A stretch of DNA of 64,000 bases from Pseudobutyrivibrio sp. OR37 (lineage in GTDB: Bacteria; Bacillota; Clostridia; Lachnospirales; Lachnospiraceae), in the NCBI RefSeq assembly GCF_900113655.1, contig NZ_FOQF01000007.1, positions 1 through 64,000 of the forward strand. Reading direction: 5' to 3'. Below, piece by piece: positions 53,891-63,414 of this stretch. The notes beneath the pieces are model-generated. The model was not told the DNA's origin. It saw only the letters and a program-made list of their open reading frames with translations, and searched no databases. Every line of letters begins with the position of its first letter. The first letter of the stretch is position 1. Made by a program: the position numbers and the translations under genes.

Positions 53891-55417
53891 TTACGCAACT
53901 GATTTCACAGAATCTTTAGACTTTGCAGCCTTTTTCTTTTCATATCGTGTGTAAATTACCCATGCAATTAAACCGAAGATGACTGGACCACTTAATGACC
54001 AAAATGTAGTTTTAATATCTCCATCTAATGCTGGCTGGATAATAGCAAATACATTTGCAAATAATAATGTGAGTGTTACAACATATCCCCAGAAATTTGC
54101 GGACTTCTGAGACTTGTAAACCTCGAAGCTACGGTCAACACCTTTCATTCTCTTGAATTTAGGGAATGCGAAGGAAATAAACATGTAAGGTACTGTCATA
54201 CCAACATTAACCATTGCAGTAAGAATTACAAAGAACTGCTGCATTGTATCTCCACCAAATGATACTAAAAGAATCATTACACATACGATTGCGCACTGAA
54301 TCCACATAGCGTTCTTTGGCATACCATCAGCCTCAATAACACCCATCTTACCTGGCCAAAGCTCTTTATCTGTACCATCGATAAGCTGCTTAAGAGGTGA
54401 GTAAACAAGTGTAAACATAGCTCCCATAAGCGCTAGAAGCATAATAAGAGCATAAACTCTAGCGAAGCCATGTGCTAATACAATCTGTGTTGCCTCTGTA
54501 GCACCAAATGCCTTACCAAATGCTGCTGCAAAGTTTGACATAATTACGTATGAAACATTTCCGAGAGTGATGTTATCTGCTCCAAGAACCTCGCTGTAAT
54601 TTGTAAACGAACCTACAAGCATAATAAGCAATGCATAACCAACTACAATGACCATAGCTGCAATGATAATTCCCTTAGGGAAGTTCTTCTTAGGATTCTC
54701 TGTCTTATCAACAAGACCACCAACTGCTTCGATTCCGCCGTAAGCAAATAATGCGTATACGATAAATGAGAGAATCATGATTGGGCTACCCTGGTATGCC
54801 ACATTAAGTGGAACCTTAAGTGATTCCATACCTGCAAATGGCTGCTCAAGCTGACCATGTCTTGCAATAATCATTACGATAGAACCAACAACAACCATGA
54901 TGTTGATAGCAAGTACGGCTGTACCACCGATTGATGTTACCTTGCTGATTTTATCAATACCCTTTGAATCAAAGTATGTGATAAAGATGAAGAATACTAC
55001 AGCCATGATACCAAGTAATCTAGAACCTGATAAAAACTGTGATCCGAAGAATGACCAGTTTGCTGTACAATCCTCTCCGAAAATGAGGTTAGATACAGGA
55101 ACCCAAATACCTGATGAAACATTTACCATCCAAAGTACGTAAGATGTGTACCACATAAATGTTCCGATGAATGCGTACTTAGGGCCAACTGATTTTTCCA
55201 TCCATGAGTACATACCACCTGTTTCCTCACGGAAAGCTGAACCAAATTCGGCTACCATAAATGCAAATGGAATAAAGAATAATATTCCTGCAATTACGAA
55301 CCAAGGGATTGCTGCATATCCCATTAAGTAATAAGAACGTGGGATATTATTGAATCCATAAACTGATGTGAAAATCATCAGTATGAGGGACATGAGTCCT
55401 AATTTCTTTTCTTTCAT
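53891..55417 (-). CDS. APC-family amino acid permease
   Basis: A 508-residue transporter with about 12-14 helices. [36 protein letters not shown] at the start, [15 protein letters not shown] and [27 protein letters not shown] are typical of the APC superfamily, nearest to the glutamate:GABA antiporter / YjeM group. Start at 55417 follows AAGGAAG; an upstream in-frame start has no ribosome site. Substrate is undetermined. Confidence 0.85.
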   Translation of the reverse strand: MKEKKLGLMSLILMIFTSVYGFNNIPRSYYLMGYAAIPWFVIAGILFFIPFAFMVAEFGSAFREETGGMYSWMEKSVGPKYAFIGTFMWYTSYVLWMVNVSSGIWVPVSNLIFGEDCTANWSFFGSQFLSGSRLLGIMAVVFFIFITYFDSKGIDKISKVTSIGGTAVLAINIMVVVGSIVMIIARHGQLEQPFAGMESLKVPLNVAYQGSPIMILSFIVYALFAYGGIEAVGGLVDKTENPKKNFPKGIIIAAMVIVVGYALLIMLVGSFTNYSEVLGADNITLGNVSYVIMSNFAAAFGKAFGATEATQIVLAHGFARVYALIMLLALMGAMFTLVYSPLKQLIDGTDKELWPGKMGVIEADGMPKNAMWIQCAIVCVMILLVSFGGDTMQQFFVILTAMVNVGMTVPYMFISFAFPKFKRMKGVDRSFEVYKSQKSANFWGYVVTLTLLFANVFAIIQPALDGDIKTTFWSLSGPVIFGLIAWVIYTRYEKKKAAKSKDSVKSVA

Positions 55418-55448
55418 TACTAAATACTTCCTTAATAATATAAAATAA

Positions 55449-55472
55449 CGCTGCCACATTCACGCGGCAGCG
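55449..55472 (-). terminator. Intrinsic terminator of the flavin reductase gene
   Basis: CGCTGCC-GCGTGAAT-GTGGCAGCG followed by TTATTTTAT on the minus strand. It lies between the reductase gene and the permease start. Confidence 0.6.
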
Positions 55473-55568
55473 TTACGTATTATATCATGATTTAAGAAAG
55501 ACTTCTACACCATTATCTCTTATGTTATTGTATAAATCTCTTTTATGTAAAAATAGTAGTGTAAAAAT

Positions 55569-57650
55569 TTATTTATCGCAATATTTTACAGCGCTATCAC
55601 TAGCAACCTGGCCAAATACAACGATATCAGCTACAGCATTTCCACCGATTCGGTTACCACCATGAACACCACCTGTAACCTCACCTGCAGCATATAATCC
55701 AGGAATTACCTGTCCATCAGTATTAATTACCTGACACTTAGTATCAATCTTGACACCACCCATTGTATGGTGGATACCAGGGGCAATCTTGATTGCGTAG
55801 AATGGACCAACACTTAAGTCATTTTCCATACCTGTGTCACGACCAAACTCTGCATCGTTCTGATTTGCGACCGCCTCATTCCATGTCTTCATTGTCTCAG
55901 CTAATACCGAAGGATCAACATCAATCTGTTCAGCAAGATCTTCTATCGAATCACCTTGAACAGTAATACCTGTTGAAACATATTTTTCGATAGCTTTAAG
56001 TCCATCTCTTAATCTCTGATCAAAAATGATATATGCATATCCGCCTGTCTGCTCAAGCTCCGCTGCAGATACAACATCTCTTGTAAGAAGCTCGTTTGTG
56101 AAACGCTTGCCTTCCTGGTTTACAAGGATAGCACCATCGCCACGGACGCTCTCTGTAATAAGCATAGAAGTTCCCTGCTCTACAGTAGGGTGAAGCTGAA
56201 TCTGGTCAATATCAACTAAATCAGCGCCAACCTCTTCTGCCATTACAATACCATCACCCATTGCACCAGGAGCACTTGTTGAAACTGTACCCTTCAAATC
56301 TGAACGATACTTAACAATCATATCCTGATTGTTTCCAAAGCCACCTGTTGCAAGAATAACTGCCTTAGCATTGATTGTATAATTGAACTCATCGCTTTCA
56401 GCCTTTACACCAACGATTGTTCCATTATCACTAATAAGCTCTGTGGCCTTAGTCTCATACATTACCTCGATACCAAGATCATCCATCTTGTTAAGGAATC
56501 TTGTTACAAGATAAGCACCTACACCTGAACCATCCTCTGGCGCATGGATACGTGCATTTGTAGCACCACCTGAGAAACCTACCTTTGGAAGTGGAGCTCC
56601 GATTGAATCAAGCCAATCGATTGCTGATGCTGAGTTCTCAGCCATAACAGTAACTAGGTCGCGGTTGTTCATCTGGTGACCGCCTTCCATCGTATCCTCA
56701 ATGAAAGTCTCAACACTATCATCAATGCCCTGTTCCTTCTGGTAATGTGTCTCAGCAGCATTCATTCCACCAGTAGCCTTTGTTGTATTACCACCAGCAT
56801 AAGGCATCATTTCAAGGACGACAACCTTCTTGCCCTGCTCTGTTGCATTGATAGCTGCAGTCATACCTGCACCACCTGCACCTACAATAACAATGTCACA
56901 ATCAACCGTCTTGTCTGTCTTTGCTACATTATCCTTAGCAGGCTTTGAAGGAAGTGTGCTCAAATCACATCCTGCCTGTGTAAGGGCATCCTGTAATGCA
57001 AGTAAGATTGCCTTACTTGTAACAGTAGCTCCAGCAACAGCATCAACATCAGTTGTCTGTGCCTCAAGAATACGATCTGGCATCATTGATACTGCAAAAG
57101 TACCAATATTCTCTGTCTCATGATCGCCTACTACCTGAATATCATCAATAGTGCTTTCACTAACTGTAACAGTAACTTCAACATCACCGCCGAAGCCCTT
57201 TGCTGTACCAGTATATGTTCCTGGTGTAAATGAAGGGCCCTCTGCTGATGCAGAACCACCGGCCTGTGCTAAAGCCTTAGATGCAGCTGACTTTACAGCA
57301 GTACTTGTGATTGTAGCTCCTGAAACTCCATCAATATCTGCTGACTGTTTCTCAAGAATGCTATCCTTTAAAATTGGGATGGCTGCACCACCAACTTCAG
57401 GAGTCTCATTTGCTCCTGTTATTTCAACACTTGAGATGCCGCCATTATCTCCAATTGTTAAGGTGACTTCTACATCTCCACCAAATCCGTTTGCTACTCC
57501 AGTATATGTTCCTGGTGTATAGCTACCTGATGCGCTTCCATTAGCCGATGGGTCAAACTTAGGTTTAATAACTAAAGTTGTCAACAAAGCAATAGTTAAT
57601 ACGCACACCAAAGCTCTAAGTATACGAACTCTCATAATATCGCTATTCAT
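55569..57650 (-). CDS. Flavinylated fumarate-reductase-like enzyme with two FMN-binding domains
   Basis: A 693-residue protein. After one N-terminal transmembrane helix (10-28), which would place the rest outside, come two FMN-binding repeats with flavinylation motifs DGVSGATITS (107-116) and DAVAGATVTS (near 205-214), then a FAD domain (VIVGAGGAGMTAAINATEQGKKVVVLE) and the reductase core with IQLHPT, VRGDGAILVN, HHTMGGVKID and GGNRIGGNAVADIVVFGQ. Such enzymes reduce fumarate, urocanate or other enoates in anaerobic respiration; the substrate is not decided by the sequence. Both motifs need an ApbE transferase, absent here. Confidence 0.85.
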   Translation of the reverse strand: MNSDIMRVRILRALVCVLTIALLTTLVIKPKFDPSANGSASGSYTPGTYTGVANGFGGDVEVTLTIGDNGGISSVEITGANETPEVGGAAIPILKDSILEKQSADIDGVSGATITSTAVKSAASKALAQAGGSASAEGPSFTPGTYTGTAKGFGGDVEVTVTVSESTIDDIQVVGDHETENIGTFAVSMMPDRILEAQTTDVDAVAGATVTSKAILLALQDALTQAGCDLSTLPSKPAKDNVAKTDKTVDCDIVIVGAGGAGMTAAINATEQGKKVVVLEMMPYAGGNTTKATGGMNAAETHYQKEQGIDDSVETFIEDTMEGGHQMNNRDLVTVMAENSASAIDWLDSIGAPLPKVGFSGGATNARIHAPEDGSGVGAYLVTRFLNKMDDLGIEVMYETKATELISDNGTIVGVKAESDEFNYTINAKAVILATGGFGNNQDMIVKYRSDLKGTVSTSAPGAMGDGIVMAEEVGADLVDIDQIQLHPTVEQGTSMLITESVRGDGAILVNQEGKRFTNELLTRDVVSAAELEQTGGYAYIIFDQRLRDGLKAIEKYVSTGITVQGDSIEDLAEQIDVDPSVLAETMKTWNEAVANQNDAEFGRDTGMENDLSVGPFYAIKIAPGIHHTMGGVKIDTKCQVINTDGQVIPGLYAAGEVTGGVHGGNRIGGNAVADIVVFGQVASDSAVKYCDK

Positions 57651-57681
57651 ATATCATACCTCCTCTGGCGTTAATTATAAC

Positions 57682-57715
57682 AAAAAGTGAGAACTATTCT
57701 ATGTAGTTCTCACTT
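57682..57715 (-). terminator. Intrinsic terminator of the FtsX-type ABC operon
   Basis: AGTGAGAACTA/TAGTTCTCACT stem followed by TTTTTG on the minus strand, about 50 bp after the permease stop. Confidence 0.85.
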
Positions 57716-57767
57716 CTAAATGTTGATATTTCTATGAACTTTGTGCGAAAAAATCTTTAAAATATTG

Positions 57768-60437
57768 TTATTCGTTGGCCTTTAAGCTTGCAACCATATC
57801 TATCTTTTTAAGATTACGTGACAAAGCGATACTTGTTACAAACATAATTATAAGAGTGCCTAGTATAGCAATAAGGTATGAAGATATATCAATGTTTGCG
57901 AAGAAATCATAATTATCGCCAATAGCATATTTAAACATACAGTCGGTGAATTCATAGCCCAATGGCAAACCAAATATGATTCCAACTATGGTAAGCCATA
58001 AATTCTGCTGAGTATAAATGAGTGCCAGCTTTTTGAACTTGAATCCCAATACCTTTAGTGTTGCAAACTGATACATCTTTTCTGTGAGAGCAAGGATTCC
58101 CATATTGTAAATGATAATAAATCCAAGTAAGGCTGATATAGCAATTAATAAAATAATCATGCTACTTATCATTTCAAGCATTACATTCATCTGCTCTTTC
58201 AAAGATTCGATAGATGAAATGGTGGATACTCCATCAATATCTGAATCTGTTAGATTGCTAAGGTCGTCATTTGTATAGATGGTATCGCAGACATATTCCT
58301 CGCCCAGATCTTCAAATGCGGCCCTTGTCATAGAAAACTGCTGACTTTGAGGGTCTCTATATGCAGCGGCAATGCTGGTTTCATACCAATCATCCTCACC
58401 CATGATTCTCCATTTGACCTTATCTCCTAATGAAAAACTATTTTCTTTTAAAAGCTTTTCTGTGGCAAATAAAGCCCCTGCTTTATTTATATCACCATCA
58501 GTGTTTCCTGGGATTCCTTCGTTTATATCATAAGTGTTTGTATCATGATCAGATACTCTTAAATACCCATCAGAATCATTTACTGTAATGGTGGATGTGA
58601 CGATGTTACCATCTGAATCCTTGTATTCAATAGCTACTGTTTGGCTTGTTGCATCCCCATAGGTATCAAACAATTCATCCAATCTATCATCAGATACATT
58701 TTCTGATAACGTGAGTTTATATTTATAAGCCTGTATCTTATCAAACTCCCATTCCATATAATGATTCAGCGAATCCTGCATGCCAAATGCCATTACTATA
58801 AGTAAGGTAGAGCCCATAATACCAACTATTGCCATTATGCTTCTAGATTTACTTCTGAAAATATCACGAAGATTCCACTTTACAGAAAATGGAAGCTTTG
58901 CGCTGATTCCTTTACCGCCTTCTTTTGCTTTTATTTTTATATGAGGCACTTCAAGCCTAAGGGTTTGCGCTGCAGATTCCTTCAAAATGGTCTTGATAGA
59001 ATAATATGTGATTATCGTAATTACGATAATAATTGCCGCCGCAAGAATATAGTTTTTGCTTAGAATAACTTTGTGAGCTTCTGGCAAATCAAACATGGAT
59101 AATTCCATATTTAAAAATGGCTGTCCAAGCAAAGGGGCTCCCATAGCAAGTCCTAAAATTGCCGCTATTACACTTACCCAAAATCCGTATGCAATATAAT
59201 GGATTGTAACTCTTCTATTTCTAAATCCTAAAGCTTTTAGCGTACCAATCTGTACTCGCTGCTTCTTTACAAAACGGCTCATTGTTGTTACAACAGAAAG
59301 TCCTGCAATAAAAACAAACAAGATTGTAAACATGCCGGAATATGTATCTCCTTCTTCTGACTCAGCCTTCAAGCTAGCATAAGATTGCCACACATCCCTT
59401 CCTGTTATAGCGCTTATTGATGTGTCATCCAGCTCGTACAATTCATTTTTAACTGTCTTTAGTTTATTTTCAAATTCATCTAATTCACTTGATTTAATAT
59501 ATGGATTTGGAGCTACACCTGCTACATCAACTATGGCATTAGGATAAACAAAACATTCCTCTATATCAAAATCTGGATCTACGGCTTTTATAAATGCTTC
59601 TTTATCTGATATATCTGCCTTTTTATCCTTTACCAAGCTAGCTTTATCCAAAGCTGTCTCAAGGTCCACAGCTTCATCTATATCCAACTGCTTTTTAACA
59701 AATTCAATATCAGCTCCCATAGATGAATAAGCATCCACAGCCTTCTTTATATCATCTACTGAATCAAGATATTCTACAATTTCATCTTCCTTAAGAATCT
59801 CATCATAAAGATATTCCTTAGGAAATTCATTCATAGACAAATATGCCCAGCCGAAATCCGCAGCATCCTGGAATATAACTGTTGGGTCAGATACCGTATA
59901 TACGTGATCTGGGGAAGATACGATTCCTCTAACTTTCTCTGTGAATTCATAGCCTTCAACATAAAATGTAAGTTCATCTCCAACCTGAATATCTCTGGCC
60001 TTGGCAAAATAATATCCTAGCCAGACACCATCCTTATCTGGGCTGTAATCCTCTCCATCTCTTAAATACAAAGATGAAATATTTTTTTCAGCATCCTCTG
60101 TGTCTAAGAAATTCAGCTCTGCCGGAATATTCTCAATCTCCGAATCATCTGTATTTTCTACATCAACTGAACCCTGCATGGACAGATATCTTTCCACATC
60201 TGCCACATTGTCTAAAGCTTTTATTTTTTCTAATTCATCATCTGTAAAGTTCTCACCATACAGCCATAGGTCCTGCAGATTATTCTTTTCGTAAAATTCA
60301 ACTGATGAGTATTTCAATCCATCAGAAAAAGCACTGATTCCTGAAAAAGCCATAATCGCCAAAAATATCATGGCAAATATAGTAAAGAACTGTCCAAAGT
60401 TTCCTTTTATTTCTCTGAATAATTTTTTTCTAAACAT
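57768..60437 (-). CDS. ABC transporter permease with two FtsX domains
   Basis: An 889-residue protein of the MacB/FtsX class: N-terminal helix (about 10-35), a large extracytoplasmic domain rich in Asp/Glu, FtsX helices near 370-500 with MSRFVKKQRVQIGTLKALGFRNRRV, a second extracytoplasmic domain, and C-terminal FtsX helices with KMYQFATLKVLGFKFKKLALIYTQQNLW. The ATPase stop overlaps the start region; I favour the ATG at 60437 over one at 60455 because GAGG precedes it. Probably works in peptide export, lipoprotein release or signalling. Confidence 0.85.
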   Translation of the reverse strand: MFRKKLFREIKGNFGQFFTIFAMIFLAIMAFSGISAFSDGLKYSSVEFYEKNNLQDLWLYGENFTDDELEKIKALDNVADVERYLSMQGSVDVENTDDSEIENIPAELNFLDTEDAEKNISSLYLRDGEDYSPDKDGVWLGYYFAKARDIQVGDELTFYVEGYEFTEKVRGIVSSPDHVYTVSDPTVIFQDAADFGWAYLSMNEFPKEYLYDEILKEDEIVEYLDSVDDIKKAVDAYSSMGADIEFVKKQLDIDEAVDLETALDKASLVKDKKADISDKEAFIKAVDPDFDIEECFVYPNAIVDVAGVAPNPYIKSSELDEFENKLKTVKNELYELDDTSISAITGRDVWQSYASLKAESEEGDTYSGMFTILFVFIAGLSVVTTMSRFVKKQRVQIGTLKALGFRNRRVTIHYIAYGFWVSVIAAILGLAMGAPLLGQPFLNMELSMFDLPEAHKVILSKNYILAAAIIIVITIITYYSIKTILKESAAQTLRLEVPHIKIKAKEGGKGISAKLPFSVKWNLRDIFRSKSRSIMAIVGIMGSTLLIVMAFGMQDSLNHYMEWEFDKIQAYKYKLTLSENVSDDRLDELFDTYGDATSQTVAIEYKDSDGNIVTSTITVNDSDGYLRVSDHDTNTYDINEGIPGNTDGDINKAGALFATEKLLKENSFSLGDKVKWRIMGEDDWYETSIAAAYRDPQSQQFSMTRAAFEDLGEEYVCDTIYTNDDLSNLTDSDIDGVSTISSIESLKEQMNVMLEMISSMIILLIAISALLGFIIIYNMGILALTEKMYQFATLKVLGFKFKKLALIYTQQNLWLTIVGIIFGLPLGYEFTDCMFKYAIGDNYDFFANIDISSYLIAILGTLIIMFVTSIALSRNLKKIDMVASLKANE

Positions 60438-60438
60438 T

Positions 60439-61146
60439 TTACCATTGAACCTCATCTATGTTTGCTGGGTTTACGTTCTCTTCAACACTCTTAATCTTTC
60501 CGTTTTTTACACGGATAACAACATCTGCAATGTCCGCAATGAGCGCATTATGGGTAACGATAATAACTGTGTTATTACCTCTTTCCTTCGTAGTCTGCTT
60601 CTTTAAAATCTTTAAAATCATTACACCAGTCTGAGAGTCAAGTGCTCCTGTTGGCTCGTCACATAATAGTAACGCTGGATTTTTAGCAATAGCGCGGGCG
60701 ATGGAAACACGCTGCTGTTCTCCACCTGAAAGCTGATTAGGGAGCTTATTTATGTGCTCCAATAAACCTACATCCTCAAGTGCTTCTGTGGCATCCAATG
60801 GATTCTTTACGATTTCATTAATCAACTCCACATTTTCTTTTACAGTAAGTGAAGGAAGAATGTTGTAAAACTGGAATATAAAGCCTACTGATTCTGCTCT
60901 AAAATCACTGAGCTTATTCTCAGAGTAGCCAGTTATGTTTTCCCCATTTACAATTACTTCTCCCTCTGTTGGTACATCCATACCACCAATGAGATTTAGT
61001 AATGTAGATTTTCCCGCACCTGAAGGTCCAAGTATTACTACAAGCTTTCCTTCCTCGATATCCAAATCTACATGATCTAGTGCGCGATATTCCTTCTCGC
61101 CCACGTTATAAACCTTTGATACATTTCTTAAAGATACTTTATTCAC
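60439..61146 (-). CDS. ABC transporter ATP-binding protein (LolD/MacB type)
   Basis: A 235-residue ATPase: Walker [10 protein letters not shown], signature [10 protein letters not shown], Walker [13 protein letters not shown]. The likeliest start is GTG at 61146 after AAGGAGGAGACAG; the ATG 18 bp upstream overlaps that site. It partners the FtsX-type permease immediately downstream. Confidence 0.92.
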   Translation of the reverse strand: MNKVSLRNVSKVYNVGEKEYRALDHVDLDIEEGKLVVILGPSGAGKSTLLNLIGGMDVPTEGEVIVNGENITGYSENKLSDFRAESVGFIFQFYNILPSLTVKENVELINEIVKNPLDATEALEDVGLLEHINKLPNQLSGGEQQRVSIARAIAKNPALLLCDEPTGALDSQTGVMILKILKKQTTKERGNNTVIIVTHNALIADIADVVIRVKNGKIKSVEENVNPANIDEVQW

Positions 61147-61205
61147 CTGTCTCCTCCTTAACATCTAGCAATTACATAAGAATACATTCCAACCAGCCCT
61201 TAACT

Positions 61206-61247
61206 AAAAAAAGATAACAGCGTTATTTACATAACACTGTTATCTTA
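61206..61247 (-). terminator. Intrinsic terminator of the nucleoside phosphorylase gene
   Basis: AGATAACAGTGTTAT/ATAACGCTGTTATCT stem followed by TTTTTTAGTT on the minus strand. Confidence 0.87.
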
Positions 61248-61308
61248 AATCTTTGGGTTAGTCTTGTCAAACTCTAGTTATATAGTTGCCACTTGTTGAT
61301 TCTCTCCT

Positions 61309-62076
61309 TTATTCCCAATCTCTTAACACATCCAAACCTAATAGCAATGCTTTCTCGTGTGAACTGGTGCCAAAATCCCTTGTATCATATTCATGGACAT
61401 TAGCAAGTGAATCTGCAGTAAATAAGAACTGGCCAAAAGATGCGCCTCGCTTTCTAGCGCAGGCTGCAAGGGCAGAGCACTCCATTTCAACCACACTACA
61501 ACCTTCTTCTAATCGATACTTAACCATATCCTTGGTTTCGCGGAAAAATCCATCTGTAGTCCATGTTGTACAAGTAACAAATGGCAGCTCGTGCTTTTTA
61601 AAACAGCTTTCTATTACTTTTACAGGTTCTTCATCTAGTTCAATAAAGCGGGTTGCTGGGAGATAATGATAAGATGTTCCCTCTGCTCTAAGTGCTTTTA
61701 TAGGAACAAGAAAAGCATTCTCTGGAATATCTGCAAGTACACCACAGGAACCTGTTGCAATAATCTTCTTACATCCGCAGCTTACAAGTGTATCAAGTAC
61801 CTGCGCTGCCGCTGCGGCACCGATTGGTGACTGCACCAAACAAATATCTTCTTTTTCATCATGCAGGATATATATCTTGATATTATGCGAAACTGTTATA
61901 AGTTCCTTTGCAACGTCAGCATTGTTCTCTTTTGCATATTCATGAATAACATCACCAAGGAAAGCAAATAAGCACTTTTCAGGAAGCTGTAAATCCTCCA
62001 TGTCATGATTTGGTGCTATAACCTCAATTGAACTGTCATCATATTCAAGTATTGGTATTTCGCTTTTAATAATCAT
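61309..62076 (-). CDS. Nucleoside phosphorylase
   Basis: A 255-residue protein of the PNP/UDP phosphorylase family, with QSPIGAAAAAQVLDTLVSCGCKKIIATGSCGVLADI (phosphate-binding region) and VVEMECSALAACARKRG, the base and ribose-binding segment with Met-Glu. It salvages nucleosides to base and ribose-1-phosphate; uridine or purine specificity is unclear. Start at 62076 after AGGGAGAATTAAA; the upstream in-frame start has no ribosome site. Confidence 0.85.
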   Translation of the reverse strand: MIIKSEIPILEYDDSSIEVIAPNHDMEDLQLPEKCLFAFLGDVIHEYAKENNADVAKELITVSHNIKIYILHDEKEDICLVQSPIGAAAAAQVLDTLVSCGCKKIIATGSCGVLADIPENAFLVPIKALRAEGTSYHYLPATRFIELDEEPVKVIESCFKKHELPFVTCTTWTTDGFFRETKDMVKYRLEEGCSVVEMECSALAACARKRGASFGQFLFTADSLANVHEYDTRDFGTSSHEKALLLGLDVLRDWE

Positions 62077-62116
62077 TTTAATTCTCCCTAGCTGTCTCAT
62101 TTGGGCAGTACTACAG

Positions 62117-63181
62117 CTATTTTTTCTTTAAATACTTTGCATTAACATACTTTGTAGCTCTTGCTTGTCCAATCTTTTTTACAGAGCCCTCCTTTACCAT
62201 TTTACCAAGAACAGCTTCTACTGTTGTTGGACTAACATCTATCAGCAATTCACATATTTCAGATTTAGACACTGGTAGTACACTATTTAAAACTGTTTGT
62301 TCTATTCTTTCGCTTTTAGGAATTTTCTTTCCATTAACTGTCGAGAATCTTTTATCTAGTTCTTTATAGCATCTGTATAAAGTTGATAAAAAATTCTTCA
62401 TAAACTCAAAATAGGAATTTTCATTATCATGCCATCCTTGCGAAGAATCACGTAACGCTTCATAATAAAAATCCTTCGAATTATTAATTTGCTCCTCAAA
62501 TGAAACATATTTACAAACATCATATCCACTCTTATACAGTAATAAAATAGATAGCAATCTGGAAATTCGTCCATTACCATCTGAAAATGGATGTATACAT
62601 AAAAAATCTAAAATTACACAAGGAATTAAGAGCAACCTATTAATTTTAGGATTATCTCTAGCATCTATATAAGCTAATATAAGCTGTTCCATTGCTTCAT
62701 TAGTCTCATTTGCTGGAATTGGAGTAAAACGTACTTTTCGTCTTCCATTCTCATCAACTTGTAGAATCAAATTATCCTCTTCCTTATATTTTCCGGATAA
62801 TTCATAACCAGCTAGATTTGTCATCATATGATGCATGTGTAAAATTGTATTTTCACTAAAGCTCAAAGATTGATGATTCTTATGAATCTCATCTAATGCG
62901 TCTCTGTATCCTGCAATTTCACATTCACTATGATTTAATGGTGCACTATCACCATCTACAATTTCCTTAATTCTTGCATCAGTAGTAATGATTCCTTCAA
63001 TAGCATTAGAACCCTTTACAGACTGCACTCTAGCGATTTTTTCAAGTTCTGTATATATACTTTGATTTTCATCCTTTCTCACAGATGATATTGCATCAAA
63101 TGCAGCAATTGATGCTGTCAAATTAACCATTTCAGCAGGCAACATTCCTTCATCTAAAAATGAATAGTCAAATTTATGCAT
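62117..63181 (-). CDS. Fic-domain protein (AMP transferase) with winged-helix C-terminus
   Basis: A 354-residue Fic protein with the complete catalytic motif HPFSDGNGRISR (197-208), so the AMP-transfer active site is intact. An inhibitory alpha-helix motif SNAIEG (58-63) is upstream, the class II arrangement. The C-terminal ~80 residues resemble a winged helix (LPVSKSEICELLIDVSPTTVEAVLGKMVKEGSVKKIGQARATKY), suggesting DNA binding and autoregulation. Start at 63181 follows TTGAGGAGGTACAG. Targets unknown. Confidence 0.9.
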   Translation of the reverse strand: MHKFDYSFLDEGMLPAEMVNLTASIAAFDAISSVRKDENQSIYTELEKIARVQSVKGSNAIEGIITTDARIKEIVDGDSAPLNHSECEIAGYRDALDEIHKNHQSLSFSENTILHMHHMMTNLAGYELSGKYKEEDNLILQVDENGRRKVRFTPIPANETNEAMEQLILAYIDARDNPKINRLLLIPCVILDFLCIHPFSDGNGRISRLLSILLLYKSGYDVCKYVSFEEQINNSKDFYYEALRDSSQGWHDNENSYFEFMKNFLSTLYRCYKELDKRFSTVNGKKIPKSERIEQTVLNSVLPVSKSEICELLIDVSPTTVEAVLGKMVKEGSVKKIGQARATKYVNAKYLKKK

Positions 63182-63191
63182 ACTGTACCTC

Positions 63192-63277
63192 CTCAAGTAT
63201 CTGCATATAATATACAAAAAAATATTCAGATACTCAAGCAGTATCTGCATATAATTCTCTATTTTATATGCAGATAT
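63192..63277 (-). promoter_or_regulatory. Fic promoter with repeated operator-like sites
   Basis: Promoter TTGAGT (63232-63237), 17 nt, TATATT (63209-63214) on the minus strand. GTATCTGCATATAAT occurs twice (near 63197-63211 and 63241-63255), TATATGCAGATAT once in reverse (63265-63277), and TTCAGATACTC once (63225-63235). This is consistent with binding by the winged-helix end of the Fic protein. Confidence 0.6.
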
Positions 63278-63414
63278 TTGATTCATCTACTTGATATCAT
63301 GTGCAGTAGGATTCTTGTTGGCAGTGCTACTATCAAAATCTTCTTCGGTACTGCTTTTTCTTCAATTCATCTTTGTAGTAAAAGAATGCAATTACCTCAG
63401 CACATTTTACATCC

